64,000 nucleotides of DNA, taken from the NCBI GenBank assembly GCA_022432975.1, contig CM039512.1, forward strand, positions 44,181,124-44,245,123. The letters are read 5' to 3'. Shown here in pieces: positions 20,728 through 31,198 of this stretch (position 1 is its first letter; each line of letters starts with the position of its first letter). A model generated the notes under the pieces. That model saw nothing but the letters and a program-made list of their open reading frames with translations, did no database searches and was not told where the DNA came from. A program made the position numbers and the translations under genes. The stretch comes from Begonia masoniana. Its lineage: Eukaryota; Streptophyta; Magnoliopsida; Cucurbitales; Begoniaceae.

Positions 20728-23371
20728 TGTAATACCTGGCTTTTCGGGATATTAATATTATATTATATGATGGTATTTTTGTAAATATGTCAAAATAAGT
20801 CCGTTTTATGAAAAGAAAGTTTTATTAGAACCCTAACGATTAATTGAAATTTTAAGAAATTTGCGTGAATTTTCGGAGTAATAACACTATATTTCGAGTA
20901 ATTACGTTTCTCGTAATATAAAGGACGTGCTAGTAAAAATAGTAAACGAGATTCGTTTTGCCAACGGACAGTTTTAATAAATCCCAGATAATAAGTCGGA
21001 GTTAATGGTGAAATAAGAAAATTTGGAGAAACCGAATCGCTAGCCAATTAACGAAACAAAGGACGAAACAAATAGAAAATCAAAGGAAGGGTAAAACGGT
21101 AAATTTCCAAATCAAATTATAAAATAACAGAAACTTCTTTTCTTCTTCATTTTCTTCTCTGCTTCATGAATCGCCAGAGAGCTTAGGCGATTTTTCCTCT
21201 CTGCCGTCGACGGCGATTCAACATTCCGACCTCCGTTTTTCCTCCGTTCGTCCTCCGTTCGTCCTCCGTTCTTCACGTTTTCTCCTCCAATCGACGCTCT
21301 AGGTATGAATCTATAGTTTTAGAGCGTTAGTTTTTGGTTTTTAGAAAGTTATACGTTTAGGTTATACGATTAGGGTTTTGTTAAAAACGCGATTTAGGGT
21401 TCGAAATCCATAGGTTTACCGCTGTTATCGATATAATGAACGTATTGAGTGTTATTGGACAAAGTTAGATTAAATTGTGAAAAATGTTAAAGTTTGAGAA
21501 ATTTCGAGATTTAGGGAAAAACTCGTAATTTGGGATTTAAGGTGCCGAGCGTGTATTGCTCGATGAAATAGCTCAATGAATTGGATTAGAACTTTTAGGA
21601 ATTTCCTTAGTTAAGGTTTTGGTTAAATTTGGACGTTTAGTAGCTTAAACTAGTTTTAACAGCGAATGTTGTGTTTTGCCTCAGACAAACAACGCTCGTG
21701 GACGGAGCTTGAGCTGCAACGGACGCGAGGTAAGTTCTCGTGACTTGCTTGACCGATTGGTCTACACCGTACGTTGAGGTCGTCTCGAGGAAATTTGGTG
21801 ACGTGTATGTTTAAATTGTTTTGGTTGGGTAGTTAGGATTAATTCTTTATCGGTTATGTCTTTAATTGCTTTTATTGTCTCGATGATATGAATCATGTAT
21901 GTTTACTTTGTGTCATATTGAACTGTTCACGCATCACGTGTTTTATAAGTGCATGAAAATGAATTTTCGCACGATGTTTTAAGGAAAAAAAATTGCAATT
22001 CGGCCCGGAGGGGGGCTATTGATCTATTGTGTAGACACGCAGGGGTCTGTCACAATACCGCATTTAACACGTACTCATACAGTTTACAGTTTATAGTTTA
22101 CAGTTTATAGGTCATGCGAGATGGGGTTCAGGCACGGCTGTACGTGTTGTAAGCATGTACCCCCCTCCTCTAGCTGGAAAGAGTAGTCCGACCGCTGGAT
22201 GTGCTCTCTCCAGTTAGGGGGTTAGGATCTCGGTGACACCCGCAGAGTAAAGTAAAGTAAAGACATTGATGCATGATTTATGAATTCATATTCACAGCAT
22301 GCATTTACATTTACAAGAGCTTACTGAGATTTTTATCTCATAGTGTATCCGTATGATGTAGATGACCTCGATATAGGTGAGGACGAGATCCCTGCACCTG
22401 AGGAATGATGCAGTTGACAAAGGACAGTTTGCGTGGGTGTGCTGGCGCAGTCGATGTTAACCTGACCCGTGGGATGTATGTACGTGTTTTGAGGGTGTTG
22501 GGTTATTTAGGGAATTGTCGGGCTGTTGGTTGTACAGTTAGAACATTTTAGGATGCTTGGTTCTGAATAGTTTATAGGTTGATATTTTGATGTTTTGAAG
22601 TTTTTTAAACGTTTTGGAAAACTCGTTTTGTAAATGTTTGGTATTAGGAAATGTTCAGTTTTTAAACATATCCACGCGAATTGTTTTTACGAAAACGGAT
22701 TATGTTTTAATTGAGTTTTGAGTCGTTATTTTGGGCGATTGGTAAAATAGGAAATGGGTGGGATTATGAATGAGTGGTATTGATGATTATTGAATGGTTT
22801 AGGGTTTATGTATATAAGGTAAGAGAATTGAGTACGCAGGGGAAAGGAGGAAAAGGAAAGAAAAGAAGAGAAGAGGGAAAAGGGAGCGCAGGTTCTCTGG
22901 AAATCCAGAGGACCTGGCGATCAATCGCCAGGCAGGGGCGATTGATCGCCCCTCCCTCTATCGCGCGATCGCCAAGGGTGGCGATCGCTGGGCAGGCAAG
23001 CGATCGCCGAAGGGCGATCGTTTGCTTGACAAGATCGCCGAAGGGCGATCGTTCGCCGTGCACGATCGCCCATGGGCGATCGATCGCCTGTTTTGGGCGA
23101 CCGATCGCCCATGCAAAAAGGGACGCTTGTTCCCTTTTTGTCCCTGGTTTCGCTGGCCGATTGTGTTTTATTAAGTTTTATTTTTTTAAATGAATGTTTT
23201 AATTGTGTTTTCTTTAATTGTTTTACAGTTTTATTAAATGGTTTTCAAAATAGATTCGAACGTTTTACAAATTTTAGTTTCCACTTTAAATTCCGCTTAA
23301 ATGCAATTAAAGTTATTAGGATAGAAAAAAAAAGAATAGAGAAAATTGGGTACAGTGTTAGGGTCGTCTCA
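20728..23371 (+). mobile_element. Right LTR of Tekay-type element 1
   Basis: 2644-bp partner of 12979-15625, preceded by the purine-rich AAATAAGGTGGGTGGAA and followed by the target duplication GAAAT. Differences from the left LTR are scattered substitutions and small indels, so the insertion is not very recent. Its palindrome cluster (22913-23112) is better preserved than that of the left LTR. Confidence 0.92.
22913..23112. repeat. GGCGATCGCC palindrome chain, right Tekay 1 LTR
   Basis: Same chain as in the left LTR, with more perfect arms: GGGGCGATTGATCGCCCC at 22935-22952 (left copy has GATCTCCCC) and CGATCGCCCATGGGCGATCG at 23063-23082, a perfect 20-base palindrome (left copy starts CCATCGCCC and continues CGATCAATTG). 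Confidence 0.9.
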
Positions 23372-23376
23372 GAAAT

Positions 23377-24229
23377 ATTCCAGAATAGATCACAAGGATT
23401 GTTGGGAATTTCTCAGAAAGCCTATATTAATAAAGTTCTAGAGAGATTAAGAATGGACAAGTGTTCGGTAAGTGTTGTTCCAATTCAGAAAGTAGATAAA
23501 TTTAATCTCAATCAATGTCCAAAGAATGAATTGGAACGTACACAAATGAAAGATATTCCTCATGCTTCTATTGTGGGCAGTTTGATGTATGCACAGACTT
23601 GTACCAGACCTGACATTAGTTTTACTGTCGGAATGCTGGGATGATATCAAAGTAATCCAGAGATAGAGCATTAGAAAGCTACAAAGAAAGTATTGAGGTA
23701 TTTACAAGGAACGAAAGATCACATGCTCACTTATAGAAGATTTGATTATCTTGAAGTAATTGGATATTCAGATTCTGATTATGCTGGATGTGTGGATACT
23801 AGAAGATCCACGTTTGGCTATTTGTTCCTTTTAGCCGATGGTGCAATCTCATGGAAGAGTGCAAAGCAGTCTGTCACTGCTACGTCCACTATGGAAGCTG
23901 AATTCGTGGCATGCTTTGAGGCCACTATTCAGGGTTTATGGCTGCAAAACTTTATTTCAGGACTTGGAATTGTTGACATTATTGCCAAGCCGCTGAAAAT
24001 TTATTGTGACAACTCCGCAGCAATCTTCTTTTCTAAAAACGACAACTATTCCAAAGGTGCAAAACATATAGAGTTGAAATACTTGGCCGTTAGAGAAGAA
24101 ATTCAGAAACGAAGAGTATCAATAGAACACATAAGCACCAACCTTATGATTGCGGATCCATTGACTAAAGGATTGCCACCGAAGACATTTACAGAACATG
24201 TCGAACGAATGGGCATTTCCGAAGGTTAA
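23377..24229 (+). pseudogene. Copia element 2 Pol, 3' portion (RT end and RNase H)
   Basis: Continuation of the copia ORF after the Tekay insertion; EIFQNRSQGLLGISQKAYI joins directly to GIEI at 12978. It contains MYAQTCTRPDISFTVGMLG, an in-frame TGA at about 23642 and a TAG shortly after, then RNase H (YSDSDYAGCVDTRRSTFGY, SMEAEF-type TMEAEFVACFEA, YCDNSAAIFFSKN, KHIELKYLAVREE) ending PLTKGLPPKTFTEHVERMG and a stop at about 24229. About 360 bases of untranslated tail and the purine tract CAAGTGGGAGAC lead into the right LTR. Confidence 0.92.
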
Positions 24230-24592
24230 CTTTATGTTTATGTTTGTGTTCTTTATGTACTTGACACTCTTGAGCTCATGTATGGATAGTTTCTGATAAA
24301 CACTTATGAATCCTGTTTAATTATGTTGAATGCAGTCATAATGACATTATGAACTAATCAAGTTATAAACATGCTTTGTCTTTGACAAAGACACTAATGT
24401 GGACAAGTATGTTATTCCTTCTTATAGATCATATTGAGTATATAATTAATAATGGGATACATGGAAGGGACTGTGTCGTTATAATTGACATACAACCGCT
24501 ATGATCCATATTAGTTGTATACTGAATAATGATGTTATGTTTAATCAATATTATGATGGATTTGATAATGTCATACGGGCCAAGTGGGAGAC

Positions 24593-25343
24593 TGTTAGCA
24601 TCTGAAGTTTTCTGCTATTATGTATTACGTCGACCGATTGATCAGACTTCGACTTCGACGACGGATTGTAAGAAAGATCGGACTTTGACTTCAACCGATT
24701 ACACGAAAGACAGAAGCATCGACCGATCGCAAAAAGATTGCGATCGATCGCCCCTTATGCTTCTTGATTGTTTGGTTGACAGAGGCATCGCCAATCCATC
24801 ATCTCTCCTGAGCGATCGATCAGCTGTTCTCTGTTTTGCAAAGAATCCTTCCCTGAATAATCCAATTTTCTAGAAATCAAACGTCAAGCTTAAGACCCAC
24901 GTGATGTGGCCCTATAAACTCAAATCCTATTGGTTAAAAATTTGTGTTAATTGCTTAATTTGATGGAAATCAAGCTTAATGAAGAATAAATAGAGGAATG
25001 GCCCTCTCTCTCTCTTGGATAAGAACGTACACAGTGGGTTTTCTCCATCAAGAACCACTGCTAAAGAAAACCTAAGGGAAAAGGGAGAGAAACTATTCCT
25101 TAAACATGGACCCGGGTAAGTTAAATTCTTTCCTTGTGAATTGACGTATGTGAAAATCATTGATTCAACTTACTGATGTTTTTCTATAATGAAAAAGGAA
25201 GTGAAAAAATTAAGATACCATGAAGTTGTGATAATTCAAAAATAACGTTCATGTAAGAAAATTGATTACTGTTTGTGAAAATTAATTGATTCATGATCCT
25301 ATAATTTCTCTGTTAAGAAAATAAGAGAAGATTAAAGTAAACA
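24593..25343 (+). mobile_element. Right LTR of copia element 2
   Basis: 751-bp LTR from TGTTAGCATCTGAAG to AAAGTAAACA, followed by the target duplication TGTAC at 25344-25348. The palindrome array is eroded (GCCAATCCATCATCTC in place of GCCGATCGATCGC), so this copy is less like the left LTR than the duplicated copy at 26347-27097 is. Confidence 0.92.
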
Positions 25344-25462
25344 TGTACATGAGGGCTAAGTTCGAGAGAATCGTAGGTTCGAAGGTTTCTGAAGCATTCT
25401 ACATGATGAACCCATATAGCAATGGCGCTCCTGAGCTCAGTATCTATTTGCTCAGACTCTAA
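25344..25462 (+). pseudogene. MIZ1: MIZ1-like gene, 3' end, first copy
   Basis: Directly after the copia LTR the reading frame MYMRAKFERIVGS, EAFYMMNPYSNGAPELSIYL and LRL-stop completes the MIZ1/DUF617 domain begun at 7687. It differs from the second copy (27098-27216) by changes such as KVSEAF for KDSEAF and NPYSNG for NPDSNG. The second copy has the residues usual for the family, so this copy has drifted more. Confidence 0.92.
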
Positions 25463-26046
25463 TCCGCCATTGAAGAGTCAAAATTATCTCAACTTTTCTC
25501 TTTTACCCTTCCAAAATCAACTCCTGAAATGCTTGATTGGTTTTGAATCATGAATCTGGGACTGTGTTTTCTGTATTTTTTTTTTGCATTTTGTATTTTG
25601 TATTCTGTTAGTGTAAGACTGTAAGTGGGGGAAAGAGGATAAATACATTAGAAACATTGTGGGAGAAGGGGGGTGGTGAAGGTGTATATTAATAGTTTTT
25701 GTTCAATCCTTGATCATGTATTCTTGGATTTTCTGTGCCTTTGATCTTTCTTCCACAATAACACTCCATTAGTTTTCAATCATTACTTTCTTGTGGGAAA
25801 TAATCCCAATGAAATTAAAATAAAGCAAAAAAATGGAAAAAAGACAAAATGCCCTGCATTTTACTTTTTTAAACTCGTTAGTTTCCTCAGTAGTTTGTAA
25901 GCAGCTGCGGCTGCGGCTGCAGCTCTCCCCTAGTTTTAAGGCTTTCACGCTTTGCCTTTATTGGCTGAGACGATGATGTGACAATAAACTCTTGCAGAGT
26001 GTGGATTACAAGTTATTTCTTCTTCTTCTTCCACAATGATATTCTC
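25463..26046. other. MIZ1 3' flank, first copy
   Basis: Non-coding; no gene seen. It includes T-rich tracts, a short (GCTGCG)n run near 25903-25922 and, at its right edge, a partial copy of the kinesin last exon. It matches 27217-27800 closely. Confidence 0.8.
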
Positions 26047-26346
26047 GTGATATACACTTATGAATCCTATTTAATTATGATGAATGTATTCATAATGACA
26101 TTATGAACTAATGAAGTTATAAACATGCTTTGTCTTTGACAAAGACACTAATGTGGACAAGTATGTTATTCCTTCTTATAGATCATATTGAGTATATAAT
26201 TAATAATGGGATACATGGAAGGGACTGTGTCGTTATAATTGACATACAACCGCTATGATCCATATTAGTTGTATACTGAATAATGATGTTATGTTTAATC
26301 AATATTATGACGGATTTGATAATGTCATACGGACCAAGTGGAAGAA

Positions 26347-27097
26347 TGTTAGCATCTGAAGTTTTCTGCTGTTATGTATTACGTCGACCGATTGATCGGA
26401 CTTCAACTTCGTCGACCGATTGTAAGAAAGATCGGACTTCGACTTCGACCGATTACACGAAAGACAGAAGCATCGACCGATCGCAGAAAGATTGCGATCG
26501 ATCGCCCCTTATGCTTCTTGATTGTTTGGTTGACAGAGGCATCGCCGATCGATCGCCTCTCCTGAGTGATCGATCGGCTGTGCTCTGTTTTGCAAAGAAT
26601 CCTTCCCTGAATAATCCAATTTTCTGGAAATCAAACGTCAAGCTTAAGACCCACGTGATGTGGCCCTATAAACTCAAATCCTATTGGTTAAAAATTTGTG
26701 TTAATTGCTTAATTTGATGGAAATCAAGCTTAATGAAGAATAAATAGAGGAATGGTCCTCTCTCTCTCTCGAATAAGAACGTACACAGTGGGTTTTCTCC
26801 ATCAAGAACCACTGCTAAAGAAAACCTAAGGGTGAAGGGAGAGAAACTATTCCTTAAGCATGGACCCGGGTAAGTTAAATTCTTTCCTTGTGAATTGACG
26901 TATGTGAAAATCATTGATTCAACATACTGACGTTTTTCTATAATGAAAAAGGAAGTGAAAAAATTAAGATACCATGAAGTTGTGATAATTCAAAAAAAAC
27001 GTTCATGTAAGAAAATTGATTGATGTTTGTGAAAATTAATTGATTCATGATCCTGTAATTTCTCTGTTAAGAAAATAAGAGAAAATTAAAACTAACA
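26347..27097 (+). mobile_element. Third copy of the copia 2 LTR
   Basis: 751-bp LTR created by the tandem duplication, not by insertion, because the copia tail lies on its left and TGTAC plus the MIZ1 end on its right, as in the first copy. Its CGATCGATCGCC palindromes are intact. Confidence 0.9.
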
Positions 27098-27216
27098 TGT
27101 ACATGAGAGCTAAGTTCGAGAGAATCGTAGGTTCGAAGGATTCTGAAGCATTCTACATGATGAACCCAGATAGCAATGGCGCTCCTGAGCTCAGTATCTA
27201 TTTGCTCAGACTCTAA
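27098..27216 (+). pseudogene. MIZ1: MIZ1-like gene, 3' end, second copy
   Basis: Second copy of the last about 38 codons, MRAKFERIVGSKDSEAFYMM then NPDSNGAPELSIYLLRL and stop. It matches the family pattern better than the first copy. Non-coding flank follows to about 27765. Confidence 0.9.
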
Positions 27217-27765
27217 TCCGCCATTGAAGAGTCAAAATTATCTCGACTTTTCTCTTTTGCCCTTCCAAAATCAACTCCTGAAATGCTTAATTGGTTCTGA
27301 ATCATGAATCTGGGTCTGTGTTTTCTGTATTTTTTTTGTATTTTGTATTTTGTATTCTGTTAGTGTATGACTGTAAGTGGGGGAAAGAGGATAAATACAT
27401 TAGAAACATTGTGGGAGAAGTGGGGTGGTGAAGGTGTATATTAATAGTTTTTGTTCAATCCTTGTTCATGTATTCTTGGATTTTCTGCTGCTTTTGATCT
27501 TTCTTCCACCATAACACTCCATTAGTTTTCAATCATTACTTTCTTATGGGAAATGATCCCAATGAAATTAAAATAAAGCAAAAAAAATGGAAAGAAGACA
27601 AAATGCCCTGCATTATACTTTTTTAAACTCGTTAGTTTCCTCAGTAGTGTGTAAGCAGCTGCGGCTGCGGCTGCAGCTGCAGCTCTCCCCTAGTTTTAAG
27701 GCTTTCACGCTTTGCCTTTATTGGCTGAGACGATGATGTGACAATAAACTCCTGCAGAGTGTGGA
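27217..27765. other. Intergenic region between convergent MIZ1 and KIN-8A
   Basis: Non-coding flank with a GCTGCGGCTGCGGCTGCAGC run near 27657-27680. It is the tail-to-tail interval between the MIZ1-like gene and the minus-strand kinesin gene, about 550 bp, and would contain both 3' UTRs. Confidence 0.6.
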
Positions 27766-30700
27766 TTACAAGTTATTTCTTCTTCTTCTTCTTCCACAAT
27801 GATATTCTCGTGACGGCGACTTCTGGCGAGAAAAACCAGGCTATGGTCCCAAAAAAATCACAAATAAGAACGTGCTGATGTACTCATAAACCCAAAATCA
27901 AATCCTAAAACCTTTCCAGTAATTTAGTTTTTGGAGTACCTTAAGAAGCAGAGAAGGAGCTGCATTAGACTGATTAGCAACAAAACTTCTAGTTTTCCTT
28001 CCATTTAGAGTAGCCACATATGAACTATTAGCTACAGTTATGTCCCAAAAGCTTCGTTTTTTGGCTGCCGGAGCCAAGGACTTAAACCGATGACTCGGGC
28101 CTCTCAACTCACCAGTGGAGGTCTCCTTTGGCCTCAAACTACCCTTTTGACTACTTTCTTTATGCCTTCCTTCCCGGCCCTTCCATCTCCCAATTGTTTT
28201 TCACATTTCTTCGAAAGATCTTTGATAATATCGTCTTTCTGCTTCAATTGCAAGACGTGATCTTTCTTCATCCTCTCGAGTTCTGCTTCTAATGCTTCCA
28301 CAGTTCTATGAAGCTCTCTTCCTGCTTCATCTCTTTTCTTTGAATTCGGAGTAAAACAATTATGAGCTAAGAAAGAAGATCTTGGTTTTTGCTTTTCGGG
28401 TGGTCGAGCCGAAGATGGAGGAGTTAACATAGATGTGACCAAAGAAGGTGTTGAAGAAGCATTTGCTGCCAGTGACTGTCCCTGGAATGTGAGTAACTTC
28501 TGCTTCTGGCTAGCCAATTGCACCCTCAATTCACGATTCTTTTTCTGCAATTCGAGCAATAGCTTGGCCTACTCAGATGCTGATCCGGGTAATTTCACTA
28601 CTTCTTCATTTTCCTCTGCAGCCTGTGTTCATGTAAAATCATAAAAAGATGAACACAAACCAATTTCAAAGCAAGTGTGTTTATCATTATGAGTCGAACA
28701 ATCCGAAGCGATAAATCACTTTTATGAACTAAATTTATCAAACAGTTGTTTTTTTGTAATTGATGATTATTTTAACAGCACAGCTAACGTAACAAGTGAT
28801 TATAACTCGAGATGATCCAGGCTAAACAAACCCAACTAACTCTTTATAAGTCTAATCTCAATAACTATGACTATCTACACAAAAACTAAAAGAATTCATA
28901 TGAAGAAAAAGTTAGGTCTAAAAACCTTGGTTCTGATCTCCTTCGCTCGATCTACCCAATGAAGCGCGTTTTGAGTCTCGCCAAACGATAGATAGCTTGG
29001 GCTGATATTAGCAATCATGACAGTGTTACAATCTCCTCCCAGTGAGTCTTTGAGAAGTTGAGTAAGTTTTGAGTTTCTAAAGGGTATGTGTTTCTTGCCT
29101 TCAACTAGTGCATTTATACAGCTGCTTAGTGCAAGCAATGACCTTTTTATATTAGTACCCTCTAGAGACCGAATGGTTAACTGATCAGTCGCAAGAGCTC
29201 TTTCCGACCTGCAAGATCGATTAGCGAGAGTTTACCTACTTTGTTAATGACATTCATTCCCATGTCTTTCACTCGATATTCAACCATCACCTGTAAGTGA
29301 CATTAGGTAGCAAGAAAACTAGTGAGAAGTTACCAAGTGTAAAGTGTGATTTAGACTCGAATCTCAAGGGTTGTTTACATTGGACAATTTGGACTTTTTT
29401 TTAAAAAAAAAATAGATATCAATCTTTTGACTATCGATAAATATACTCGCAGTGTTATTCAATCTCTTAAATTCATCACGTGAACTGCACATGACATACT
29501 TTTTTATAATTCAATTTTTAATGAATCTCATCTATTCTACTTACTAAGAATGACGATTTCTCAATTGTTTCTTTCACACATGTGTTGCAATTATTCGATA
29601 TTAAACTAGATAACATAATGCATGATTTTCTGAAAGGTCTAAAAGTGAGTTCGAATATTAAAAAAAAATTCATCAAGTGCATTCTATGTAATGAATTTAA
29701 CATATTAAATAACAAGAAGAGAATATTTGCTAATAATAACCAAAAGATTAAGTTCGAAAGAAAAATTTGAAGTATCCTGTGTAAATGGCTCTGAAGTTCA
29801 GTGTTTAGTCCAAGACTGATCATTTAGAAGATACAAATGTTTGAAATTAGTGGTTATACATGAGCAGAATCTACCTACCTGCAAAATAGCGTGGGAGCGT
29901 GACGAGGTTTCGTTCATATGGGTCGGTTCAGTGGTTCTGTTAAGACTTCCTTGCTGAAGTAAAGCCATCACCTGAAGAAACATAACAAATTCAATCAAAA
30001 AAAAAAGGTGGAAAGAAAATACTTCATCTGTGGAATAAGCTCTGTACTGTGTAAGACCTGCAGCAACAATTCCCTGTAACATATGACAAACAGTTCATTT
30101 GAGATATTACTATAGTGTTCTTGGAATGTAGAAAATCGAGCAGTGTTTAGAGGAAGAATTACTTGTTTATCTTCTCTAAAAGCAAGTGGTCTTCATGAGC
30201 GAGGAAGTCTCTGACTGTTTCGTTGTAGACCTCTATGTAGGAGAGATGAACGACATAATTTCCATCGCAACTCCTTTGCCTAATCTGGATGAAAAGGTCC
30301 TTAATTGCTAAAACTATCACTCCTGGATTTTCAACTGTTCCAAGCATTATGTAAGTTTTTCCGGCTCCTGTGGCACCATAGCAAATTACTGTGCCATTCC
30401 TTCCTTGTAGAACTTCTTCCACGAGCTCAGTAGTTCTGCATTTTCAAATTTTCCCAGTACCCACCATTAGTACTAGGTTTGTAAGAAAAACAAAGGGGTT
30501 GACTGATAAAAGAGAGTAGGTTTGCAAGTAAAGAAACATATTTGATGCCATTTCATTGTGAAGTTTCAGAAAACATCCTTAAAGACATCACAATCTCATC
30601 GCCAGAAAGATACCAGTTTCAGAAAATACTAAAAATCATAGGGAATGGGTGTGTAAACATTTGGAATCTACTGAGAAAACTCCTAATTGATCAAGCATAC

Positions 30701-30883
30701 TCACGTTGTGGAGTAAACTTCCTGCTGGGAAGTGGTTTCTGGAAAGCAAGCATCGAAGGTAAAATGGCGTTCTCTTAGTCTTTTGAGTCTCAAATAATCG
30801 TTTTCATGAGAGAATTTTGTAAAGTAAACTTCTATCCTGTTCAACATCTTTACACAACAATGCGAACTGTCGTGGAACCCGAC
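27766..30883 (-). pseudogene. KIN-8A: KIN-8A-type kinesin, seven exons, broken
   Basis: Kinesin-8 motors walk on microtubules and regulate their ends. Exons on the minus strand: 30883-30705 (CCVKMLNRIEVYF, YLRLKRLRERHFTFDACFPE), 30435-30164 (P-loop GATGAGKTYIM), 30073-30023 (GIVAAGLTQYRAYSTDE), 29971-29879 (switch I, NETSSRSHAI), 29290-28926 (VGKLSLIDLAG, ALSSCINALVEGKKHIPFRN), 28622-27940 (coiled coil LLLELQKKNRELRVQLASQ and a KKRSFWDITVANSS tail) and 27840-27766 (PGFSRQKSPSREYHC). GT/AG borders and phases fit. Lesions: one-base losses near 30185, near 29211 (GRKELL for GSERAL) and near 28135, and TAG at 28571-28569. The extreme N-terminus is missing, cut by a chromovirus LTR. Family assignment is from remembered KIN-8A sequence pattern. 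Assembly error could explain one lesion but hardly four. Confidence 0.88.
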
Positions 30884-31198
30884 TGAATAACCGGAATATT
30901 TCAATATTACACAGAAAAGAATCGGAAGTTTCTCAAAAAGGAATTCATTCAACGGAATCCACGTTCTTACAACCCGAATCTACGTAAACGAAAAACTAAT
31001 AGGAAAATAGTAAAAGACGACAAAACATTCCTCCCCTTCTCTCCTCTGCCCTGCCTCTTTTATTCTCCTCCTTCTAACGACTTTAGATTCCATTTCCCTT
31101 CAAATGGACTTCTTTCTCTGGATCTTACTCCGAGTCTTTCTGGTAGCCCAACTTCGGAGTCCTAGCTTAGGCCCAGCTAGATCTTGACTTCCCTGACA
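30884..31198 (-). mobile_element. 3' LTR of chromovirus 1
   Basis: About 315 bp on the minus strand from TGTCAGGGAAGTCAAG (next to the purine tract CAAGGGGAGTGCC) to CGGTTATTCA. It lies immediately upstream of the surviving KIN-8A first exon, so the element probably landed in or beside that exon. The outer border is set by the CA end and is approximate. Confidence 0.6.

Larger units (their letters stand above)
24293..26046 (+). repeat. Tandem duplication unit, first copy
   Basis: About 1.75 kb holding the copia 2 untranslated tail, right LTR, MIZ1 3' end and 3' flank, repeated immediately downstream (26047 to about 27800). At the junction TTCTCGTGAT passes into ATACACTTATGAATCC; the two parent sequences (TTCTCGTGACGG and TTTCTGATAAACACTT) share TGA, so only about three bases of homology. 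The unit ends inside the last exon of the neighbouring kinesin gene, so a fragment of that exon is duplicated too. Confidence 0.9.

Noticed and set aside
26347..27097. A separate copia insertion near MIZ1
   Set aside because: Its left side is copia tail and its right side is TGTAC plus MIZ1 end, exactly as in the first copy; it is part of a tandem duplication, not a new insertion.
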